The notes under the pieces were generated by a model. The model was not told where the DNA came from, searched no databases, and saw only the letters and a list, made by a program, of their open reading frames with translations. A program made the position numbers and the translations under genes. A stretch of DNA of 6,327 nt, taken from the NCBI GenBank assembly GCA_001771735.1, contig MEUM01000110.1, positions 1 to 6,327 on the forward strand. Reading direction: 5' to 3'. Shown here in pieces: positions 1 through 5,120 of the stretch. The stretch is from Caldifarciminota bacterium RBG_13_43_14. GTDB taxonomy: Bacteria > Hydrothermota > Tepidihabitantia > SM23-42. Position 1 is the stretch's first letter, and each line of letters begins with the position of its first letter.

Positions 1-13
1 ATGAATCCGACCG

Positions 14-87
14 CGACAAATTGGGAAAATCTGCCGATCGGTTTTCAGAAGTCTAATCTGGCTCAAATCTACCCACCCAATTTGACG
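14..87. repeat. 9-bp perfect inverted repeat in the left-edge non-coding stretch
   Basis: CAAATTGGG (17-25) and CCCAATTTG (76-84) are exact inverted copies, extended by two further pairs (14-15 with 86-87) after one A-A mismatch, enclosing about 50 nt. The enclosed part has a CCGATCGG palindrome (34-41) and TCTG/CAGA half-sites. It lies in the region transcribed from the possible promoter at 110-136, so it could be a stem in a leader or a small RNA. No run of T follows either arm, so it does not look like an intrinsic terminator. The stretch 1-158 holds no credible gene. Confidence 0.4.
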
Positions 88-109
88 AAGACCCTAAAAT
101 GTAATAAGA

Positions 110-136
110 ATTATATAAAAAATGTCAAAATGTCAA
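110..136 (-). promoter_or_regulatory. Possible leftward promoter downstream of mcsB
   Basis: On the minus strand a perfect TTGACA (136 to 131) and a perfect TATAAT (115 to 110) are separated by 15 bp, shorter than the preferred 17. The -35 is part of a tandem duplication, TTGACATT twice (136 to 121). The predicted start near 103 is not followed by a start codon at once, nor by an open frame before the window edge, so any product (leader, non-coding RNA or gene) lies to the left. The boxes could instead belong to a dispersed repeat element. Confidence 0.4.
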
Positions 137-158
137 GCACCGTCCCCAAATACTCACG

Positions 159-1220
159 TTACTTTTTTTCAGCCTGTAATCGCTTGCGTATATATTCAGC
201 TCGTTTTACATCCCGTTCATACTCTTCCAATACTTCTCCAAAATAAATCTGGATATTGGCCGGTCGGCTGACTAGTATTATCTCGTTTAATGTATCCAGT
301 TCAACGTCTTTTATAAAACCTGTCCCGACGCCGAATCGAACTGCGGACACTAAATTCAAAACCTCATCGCTACTAATTATACGAGCTGATCTGAGAACGG
401 CAAGACTGCGTGCAACTTTATCTTCAAATTCATACCGGGCTTTATTCATAATCACATCTCGGGCCTTCATTTCGATATCAATAATCATATGAGCAAGTTT
501 AACTATCGTATCGATCAACTCCTCCTCTTTCATTCCCAGAGTCTGCTGATTAGAGATCTGAAATAAATTACCTTTAGTATCACTGCCCTCGCCGAACAGA
601 CCGCGAACCGCCATCCCGATCTGAACTGCACCCTTAAGAACTTTTTCAACTTCATTAGTAAAAACGAGTGCCGGCAAATGGAGTAAAACCGAAGCGCGTA
701 AACCAGTTCCGATATTAGTCGGGCATGAAGTCAGGAATCCGTATTTCTTATCGAAAGCATAGATAAGTTCCTCGCCTATTGTCGTCTCGACCTCAAACGC
801 CTCGCTGGCAATTTCCGGAAAATTCAATCCATGAGATAATGACTGAATACGCAAATGATCCTCTTCATTTATCATTACCGTTACATTACCTCTTTCAGTT
901 ATGAATAATGCCGATGGTTTTTCACTTTTCAGGAACGCAGGTGAAATAAGATAGCACTCAAGCAGGCTTTCTTTATCGAGCATAGAAAGATTTTCCATGC
1001 CGAAAAATTTTCCTTTTAATTTACCGGTCAAAACGTTTTTCAATAATTCAAGCAGTTGTTCGCAATGGTTGTGCTTCATCTTCAGTTCGAATGGTAAATC
1101 GGCCAGGTTTCGTGCGATCCGAATTCTGGACGATACTACGATTTCATCGTATTCACTGTTCTTTTCCCGATCTTGTGATGGAAGAAACCATCGAATATTA
1201 TTTATTATCTTCGATGCCAT
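159..1220 (-). CDS. mcsB: McsB-type protein-arginine kinase
   Basis: Protein of 353 aa, close to the usual McsB length of about 350-360. McsB transfers phosphate from ATP to arginine side chains of cytosolic proteins; in Firmicutes this marks them for the ClpCP protease. It has the phosphagen-kinase fold: SSRIRIARN (30-38, nucleotide binding), NEEDHLRI (118-125, acidic residues of the guanidino site), CPTNIGTGLR (166-175, with C166 matching the catalytic cysteine of Bacillus McsB), RGLFGEGSD (206-214) and ISNQ (222-225). The C-terminal RDVKRA (336-341) matches the RDXXRA phospho-arginine pocket that tunes McsB allosterically, so catalytic and regulatory sites both look intact. The start is well fixed: an in-frame TGA lies three codons upstream. 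The first 23 nt overlap the end of mcsA and only a weak GAAG-like ribosome site is seen, so coupling to mcsA translation is likely. It is the last gene of the operon; clpC does not follow within the window. Confidence 0.95.
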   Translation of the reverse strand: MASKIINNIRWFLPSQDREKNSEYDEIVVSSRIRIARNLADLPFELKMKHNHCEQLLELLKNVLTGKLKGKFFGMENLSMLDKESLLECYLISPAFLKSEKPSALFITERGNVTVMINEEDHLRIQSLSHGLNFPEIASEAFEVETTIGEELIYAFDKKYGFLTSCPTNIGTGLRASVLLHLPALVFTNEVEKVLKGAVQIGMAVRGLFGEGSDTKGNLFQISNQQTLGMKEEELIDTIVKLAHMIIDIEMKARDVIMNKARYEFEDKVARSLAVLRSARIISSDEVLNLVSAVRFGVGTGFIKDVELDTLNEIILVSRPANIQIYFGEVLEEYERDVKRAEYIRKRLQAEKK

Positions 1221-1674
1221 ATTTCTTCAGAAGATCACGGATCTTCGCCGCCTCCTCATACGCTTCCTTTTCCAGTACTTTTTTCAATTTTGCCCGCAGC
1301 TTAAATATTTCAAAACCATTCTTTTCACCCCTAACCGGATTTCGACCAACATGACGGTCGCTTTGATGTATCTGCTTTAAAAGATTATTGATCTGCGGAC
1401 TGAACTCGCTTAAACACTTGCTACAACCAAAACGTCCAATGCGTTTAAATTCAGCAAGCGACAGACAGCAATTAGTGCATATTATTTTTTCATCTTTGGC
1501 GCTCTTTTCCTTGAGCATTTTCTGCAGGATCTCCACTGGTGACATTTTCTTAGCCATAAGCAATCCCCTTTTGTGAGCACATTGCTCGCAAAGGTGAAGT
1601 TCAACGATCTTCCCCGGATTTACTTCTTTAAAGAAGATCGTAGCGGGCTTATTTTTGCAATCGTCACATACCAT
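1198..1674 (-). CDS. mcsA: McsA-like zinc-finger/UVR-motif activator of McsB
   Basis: Protein of 158 aa, somewhat shorter than Bacillus McsA (about 185). McsA is the activator and adaptor of the arginine kinase McsB. Four CXXC pairs are visible at C3/C6, C29/C32, C66/C69 and C84/C87, with an extra C70, consistent with two zinc-binding units. The stretch EFKRIGRFGCSKC (75-87) is almost the family consensus. A charged helical UVR motif follows at about 123-151 (core EKEAYEEAAKIRDLLKKY), the element also found in UvrB/UvrC and Clp proteins. The ATG overlaps the end of lolD by 11 nt and has a clear AAGGA ribosome site 7 nt upstream. Its 3' end overlaps mcsB by 23 nt, fitting a kinase-activator pair made together. 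The family assignment is firm; stimulation of this McsB is inferred from homology. Confidence 0.92.
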   Translation of the reverse strand: MVCDDCKNKPATIFFKEVNPGKIVELHLCEQCAHKRGLLMAKKMSPVEILQKMLKEKSAKDEKIICTNCCLSLAEFKRIGRFGCSKCLSEFSPQINNLLKQIHQSDRHVGRNPVRGEKNGFEIFKLRAKLKKVLEKEAYEEAAKIRDLLKKYGIEDNK

Positions 1675-2338
1675 ATAATTGTCCTTCCCTTAATTGATAA
1701 TTAATCGTACAGACTCGCTTAAAATCAAGCGAATGAGTAACCAGCACGATTGTCCGACCTTCACGATTTAGACCAGCAAAAATCTCCATCAGTTTAGATG
1801 TATTTTCATCATCGAGATTGCCGGTCGGTTCATCCGCGAGGATCAGCAAAGGCTCATTAATCAAGGCACGGGCAACCGCGACGCGTTGTCTCTCGCCACC
1901 GGAAATCTCATCCGGTAAACGGTCTTTTTTACCTCCAATGCCAAGTTTCTCAAGTAATTCCTGAGCTTTATCATATACCCTTTTATGATTTTGCCCATTG
2001 ATCAGACCAGGTAGCATAATGTTCTCAAGACACGTAAATTCGGTTAACAAGTGATGGAATTGAAAGATAAATCCGATCTTAGTATTCCTTATCGATGATA
2101 GCTCCAGATCCCGATAATTCAGAAGATTGATGCCATCCAGATATACTTCCCCACTGGTCGGTTGGTCAAGGCCGCCGATGACATTTAATAAAGTCGATTT
2201 TCCGCAGCCGGATGGTCCATAGATGCCAAGAAATTCACCGGTCCGGACCTTAAGATCGAGCTCCTGCAACACCCCAACCGTTTCATGTTTCAAATAATAT
2301 ACTTTATTTATGCATTTGAGTTCAAGAATGTTACTCAT
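1664..2338 (-). CDS. lolD: LolD-type ABC transporter ATPase (lipoprotein release)
   Basis: ABC ATPase of 224 aa from the ATG at 2338, the usual LolD/MacB size. It sits on the cytoplasmic face and powers release of outer-membrane lipoproteins from the inner membrane together with the adjacent permease. In ATG numbering: Walker A GPSGCGKST (41-49), Q-loop FIFQ (Q93), signature ISGGERQR (145-152), Walker B ILADEP (166-171), D-loop NLDDEN (174-179) and H-loop VTHS (H202), all intact. The frame stays open to an in-frame TTG at 2353, which would add five residues, but the ATG is preferred: GAGG lies 9 nt upstream, it gives the usual MSxxLELKxIxKxY-like N-terminus, and it overlaps the permease stop by 8 nt (ATGAGTAA), a coupling arrangement. 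The last 11 nt overlap mcsA. LolD is favoured over the related FtsE or MacB ATPases because of the neighbouring permease. Confidence 0.92.
   Translation of the reverse strand: MSNILELKCINKVYYLKHETVGVLQELDLKVRTGEFLGIYGPSGCGKSTLLNVIGGLDQPTSGEVYLDGINLLNYRDLELSSIRNTKIGFIFQFHHLLTEFTCLENIMLPGLINGQNHKRVYDKAQELLEKLGIGGKKDRLPDEISGGERQRVAVARALINEPLLILADEPTGNLDDENTSKLMEIFAGLNREGRTIVLVTHSLDFKRVCTINYQLREGQLYGM
1682..1686 (-). promoter_or_regulatory. Ribosome binding site of mcsA
   Basis: On the minus strand AAGGA, within AAGGGAAGGA, lies 7 nt before the mcsA ATG at 1674 and inside the 3' end of lolD. It is the best Shine-Dalgarno match in the operon. It shows that internal genes here can use the 16S anti-SD, in contrast to the two outer genes, which appear leaderless. 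Confidence 0.75.
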
Positions 2339-3530
2339 TACGCAAAGCCTCAACGGTTATCAGATAGGTCGCACGAATAGCTGGATATAATGTCGCCAAG
2401 AAAGTAATCACGATCGCCGCGGCCGCCGTGATAACAAAATCACCGGTCTCCATCTCGACCGGCAGCGTTTCAATGAAATAAACATCACCGGGCAGATTTA
2501 TGAATTCGTACCGGCTCAATACCGTACATGCCAAAAATGAAAATACCAATCCCAGCACCGTCCCGGCAATACCAATGATCAAACCGTGAAATATGAAGAT
2601 CTTCATTATCCCGATTCGTGATATCCCGAAAGACCTCAGAATACCGATCTCTTTCGTTTTCTTTTTTACTAAATTCGCCAGAGTTCCGACAATATTAAAT
2701 CCGCCAACCAGAATTATCAGAGCAAGAACGATAAAAGTAACGATCTTCTCCAATTTCAGGGCGGCAAAAATATTCCGATTACTTTCAATCCAATCCTTTG
2801 CCCGATATGGATAAGCAAGTTTTTCCTCGATGATCTTTGAATAAACAGGGGTTTTGTAAACATCGTTGACCTTCAACTCGATACCGCTAACCATACCTTT
2901 CATATCGAAAAGTGCCTGAACATCCTTGATATGCATTATCACCAGGATCGAATTGTACTCATAATATCCAAAATCGAATATACCCTTGAGAACAACTTTC
3001 TTCACTCGCGGCAATACACCGAATTGATCGCCAAATGGATAGGCAATGATCAATGTATCGCCAATATCAATGCGCAAATTATGGGCAAGCTCAATACCAA
3101 TCACACAACCGTCCTTAAGTTCAAATGCACCATCAACGATCTTACTTGAGATCTCGGTGATCGTACGTTCGAGTTCGGGCTCAACTCCCTTTAAAAACAC
3201 ACCATCCATTTGCCGCTGGAACCGCACTATCGATTTCTGAGCAACGAACGGCGCCATGCCTTCGATAAAGCTCTCGCTTCTTAATTTATCCATTATCATT
3301 GCATGGTTATCCAGAGGTTCGTTGAAATATTTACCAACGATTATATGAGGGGTACCGCCAAGTATCCTTCTTCTCAATTCGTTCTGGAATCCGTTCATCA
3401 TCGAAAGGGTAATAAGCAGTGCCGCGACCCCAACAACTAAACCACCGATCGCGATCGTTGTTGAAAGGGAAAAGATTTTTCGTTTTTTCGAATATAAATA
3501 ACGACGGGCGATAAAAAACTCGGTGTTCAT
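2331..3530 (-). CDS. LolC/LolE-family lipoprotein-releasing permease
   Basis: Integral inner-membrane protein of 399 aa, the usual LolC/E size. Topology read from hydrophobicity is one N-terminal membrane segment (about 24-44), a large periplasmic MacB-type core domain (about 45-258), then three segments (about 263-285, 310-336, 365-388). The N-terminus FIARRYL and the SMMNGFQNELRRRILGGTPHI-type region after the first segment (44 onward) are family hallmarks. KKTKEIGILRSFG (290-302) is the cytoplasmic coupling helix that contacts the ATPase, and the protein ends in the usual VEALRNE tail. With lolD next door it should form the complex that extracts lipoproteins and passes them to LolA. Only one permease gene is present, so it may act as a homodimer (LolF-like), or a partner may lie elsewhere; I therefore give no C or E letter. 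It starts 15 nt after lysS with no recognisable Shine-Dalgarno sequence, suggesting dependence on lysS translation. Confidence 0.92.
   Translation of the reverse strand: MNTEFFIARRYLYSKKRKIFSLSTTIAIGGLVVGVAALLITLSMMNGFQNELRRRILGGTPHIIVGKYFNEPLDNHAMIMDKLRSESFIEGMAPFVAQKSIVRFQRQMDGVFLKGVEPELERTITEISSKIVDGAFELKDGCVIGIELAHNLRIDIGDTLIIAYPFGDQFGVLPRVKKVVLKGIFDFGYYEYNSILVIMHIKDVQALFDMKGMVSGIELKVNDVYKTPVYSKIIEEKLAYPYRAKDWIESNRNIFAALKLEKIVTFIVLALIILVGGFNIVGTLANLVKKKTKEIGILRSFGISRIGIMKIFIFHGLIIGIAGTVLGLVFSFLACTVLSRYEFINLPGDVYFIETLPVEMETGDFVITAAAAIVITFLATLYPAIRATYLITVEALRNE
2348..2351 (-). promoter_or_regulatory. Ribosome binding site deciding the lolD start
   Basis: GAGG on the minus strand lies 9 nt before the ATG at 2338, inside the 3' end of the permease gene. 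It overlaps the alternative TTG at 2353 and so could not serve it, which supports the shorter lolD. Confidence 0.55.
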
Positions 3531-3545
3531 GTCAAATGTTTATTT

Positions 3546-4976
3546 TCAATGCTTTTCTTTACGTAATTGGGGGAAAAGGATGACATCCCGGATTGACGGT
3601 TGATTTAAAAGAACCATGCAGAGCCGATCGATCCCGATACCAAGACCACCGGTCGGCGGCATACCGTGCTCGATCGCTTCGATGAAATCTTCATCCAATT
3701 CTTTTATTCCCTCCGCCTTCAGCCTGAGCTGTTCTTCAAATCTCTGCCTCTGCTCAACTGGATCATTAAGCTCAGAAAATGCATTCGCTATTTCCATGCC
3801 AAAGATCATTAATTCAAATCGCTCAACTAAACGTGGGTCATTACGATGGACTTTGGCCAGTGGTGATATTATTTTTGGGTGATCGATCACAAAGGTCGGT
3901 TCGGTCAGATCCTTCTGAACGATTGCGCCGAACAGCTTGTCGATTTTTGTGCCATGACTAAGCGGTTCGGGATCGATTCTGTACTCCCTGCAGGTTTTAT
4001 CAAGGACCTTACCATCGACATCAAGGACATCATAACCGAGCATCGCATTCAGGGTATCTACGTATTTTAGACGCACGAATGGTCTTTTGAAATCGATTTT
4101 CTTATCGTCGAATTGCAGCACTTTTGTTTCCTCCATACTTTCGATCAGATGTTCGATCAGCAATTCGACCATATCCATTATTCCGAAATAATCCGTATAT
4201 GCTTGATAGACTTCAATCATAGTAAATTCAGGATTATGGTAACGGTCAATTCCTTCATTGCGGAAATCCCGGCACACTTCATATACTTTTTCAAAACCGC
4301 CAACGATAAGTCTTTTAAGATATAGTTCATCAGCGATACGAAGATACATCTCTTGATCAAGGGCGTTATAATATGTTTTGAAAGGATTCGCTTCGCCTCC
4401 TCCATAGATCGGTTGCAGCACCGGTGTCTCCATTTCAATAAAACCCCGATCATCAAAAAACCTGCGAATAAGGGTCAGCAATCTTGCCCGCTGTTTAAAA
4501 ATATCTCGAATCTGAGGATTAGCGAGCAGATCAAGATAGCGCCTTCGATAACGCAATTCAATATCAGTAAGGCCGTGAAATTTTTCGGGTAAAGGTCGTA
4601 AGCTCTTGCTGAGTAGGACAAAATCACTTACGATTACCGTGATCTCACCGGTCTTGGTCCTGAAAACCTTACCCTTTACTCCCAGAAAGTCGCCGATATC
4701 AAGCAATTCCAGTTGTGTAAACCGCGTACCCAATTGATCCTGCCTCAAATATATCTGTAGCCGGTCGTTTTCATCAGCCATCGTTATAAAAATTGTTTTG
4801 CCATGGCCCCGTACGGTCAGAATGCGTCCACAACACATGGCCTCAGTCTCATCCCGGGACAAAATATCGAAATTATCTTTGATTTCTTTAAATGTATGAG
4901 TACGATCAAAACGATAAGGATAAGGATTTATTTCCAATTTGGTCAGAGAATCCATCTTCTTTAAACGCTCTTCCAT
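3546..4976 (-). CDS. lysS: Lysyl-tRNA synthetase, class II
   Basis: Cytoplasmic class IIb enzyme of 476 aa that charges tRNA-Lys with lysine using ATP. In ATG numbering it has an N-terminal OB-fold anticodon-binding domain (about 50-132, including VRGHGKTIF), the linker HGLTDIELRYRRRYLDL (134-150), motif 1 (about 178-199), motif 2 FRNEGIDRYHNPEFTMIE (238-255), a HPKIISPLAK block (366-375) and motif 3 GLGIGIDRL (444-452). Length and domain order are normal. The frame extends to a TTG at 4994, but I chose the ATG at 4976: the TTG lies upstream of the predicted transcription start, and the ATG falls exactly at the expected +1. Before the amino-acid pocket, EANPF and TYYN stand where Escherichia coli and Bacillus have ARPF and THHN. 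It is the first gene of the operon, with the permease following after 15 nt. Confidence 0.96.
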   Translation of the reverse strand: MEERLKKMDSLTKLEINPYPYRFDRTHTFKEIKDNFDILSRDETEAMCCGRILTVRGHGKTIFITMADENDRLQIYLRQDQLGTRFTQLELLDIGDFLGVKGKVFRTKTGEITVIVSDFVLLSKSLRPLPEKFHGLTDIELRYRRRYLDLLANPQIRDIFKQRARLLTLIRRFFDDRGFIEMETPVLQPIYGGGEANPFKTYYNALDQEMYLRIADELYLKRLIVGGFEKVYEVCRDFRNEGIDRYHNPEFTMIEVYQAYTDYFGIMDMVELLIEHLIESMEETKVLQFDDKKIDFKRPFVRLKYVDTLNAMLGYDVLDVDGKVLDKTCREYRIDPEPLSHGTKIDKLFGAIVQKDLTEPTFVIDHPKIISPLAKVHRNDPRLVERFELMIFGMEIANAFSELNDPVEQRQRFEEQLRLKAEGIKELDEDFIEAIEHGMPPTGGLGIGIDRLCMVLLNQPSIRDVILFPQLRKEKH

Positions 4977-4982
4977 AGCCTT

Positions 4983-5010
4983 ACTATATACCAAACCAGC
5001 AAGACGTCAA
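4983..5010 (-). promoter_or_regulatory. Predicted sigma70-type promoter of the lysS operon
   Basis: Reading leftward, TTGACG (-35, 5010 to 5005) is followed by a 16-bp spacer and TATAGT (-10, 4988 to 4983), one mismatch from consensus in each box. Exactly six bases separate the -10 from the ATG at 4976, so transcription is expected to begin at or next to the start codon, giving a leaderless mRNA. No Shine-Dalgarno sequence fits either the ATG or the upstream TTG. Confidence 0.6.
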
Positions 5011-5024
5011 GGCGTTTATTTACC

Positions 5025-5072
5025 GATGGCGGATAACCGACTGCTGATTACCGTTAACTGTTATCCGTTATC
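5025..5072. repeat. Imperfect inverted repeat between divergent promoters
   Basis: Bases 5025-5037 (GATGGCGGATAAC) and 5060-5072 (GTTATCCGTTATC) are inverted copies: 11 of 13 positions pair, the other two would be G-U pairs in RNA, and the loop is 22 nt. It lies upstream of both -35 boxes and its right arm is formed by the tandem heptamers. An operator for a dimeric regulator is possible. It may equally be a by-product of one repeat unit lying in the opposite orientation at 5031-5037. Confidence 0.45.
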
Positions 5073-5087
5073 TGTCATCTGTTATAT
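5053..5087 (+). repeat. Five tandem 7-bp repeats upstream of the cyclase-like gene
   Basis: Five contiguous heptamers, GTTAACT, GTTATCC, GTTATCT, GTCATCT and GTTATAT, give a consensus of GTTATCT (AGATAAC on the other strand). The array ends on the first base of the -35 box of the rightward promoter. A single inverted unit, GGATAAC, lies at 5031-5037. Repeat boundaries and period are read directly from the sequence. Function is unknown; a regulator-binding array or a slippage-prone short repeat are both possible. Confidence 0.75.
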
Positions 5088-5114
5088 TGACGCCATTATC
5101 ATTTTTGCTATAAT
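5087..5114 (+). promoter_or_regulatory. Predicted sigma70-type promoter of the cyclase-like gene
   Basis: TTGACG (5087-5092), a 16-bp spacer and a perfect TATAAT (5109-5114), preceded by TGC, making an extended -10 (TGnTATAAT). Six bases then lead to the GTG at 5121, so the predicted +1 is the start codon itself. This is the same geometry as the opposing lysS promoter, and the mRNA is predicted to be leaderless. Confidence 0.7.
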
Positions 5115-5120
5115 CAAAGG

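Noticed and set aside
1..246. Rightward open frame of 81 codons starting on the first base
   Set aside because: Its second half lies antisense to the well-supported 3' end of mcsB, its composition is not protein-like, and no ribosome site can be judged at the window edge.
1245..1260. AGGAGG on the minus strand about 30 nt before mcsB
   Set aside because: It is too far from the ATG to act as a ribosome site and encodes the conserved Glu-Glu of the McsA UVR motif.
2339..2353. Five extra N-terminal codons of lolD from a TTG at 2353
   Set aside because: The GAGG ribosome site at 2348-2351 overlaps this codon and is well placed only for the ATG at 2338.
4977..4994. Six extra N-terminal codons of lysS from a TTG at 4994
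   Set aside because: The stretch overlaps the predicted -10 box and lies upstream of the predicted transcription start; the TTG has no ribosome site, and the ATG at 4976 gives a normal N-terminus.
5053..5087. CRISPR array
   Set aside because: The repeats are 7-bp contiguous units without spacers, so this is a short tandem repeat.
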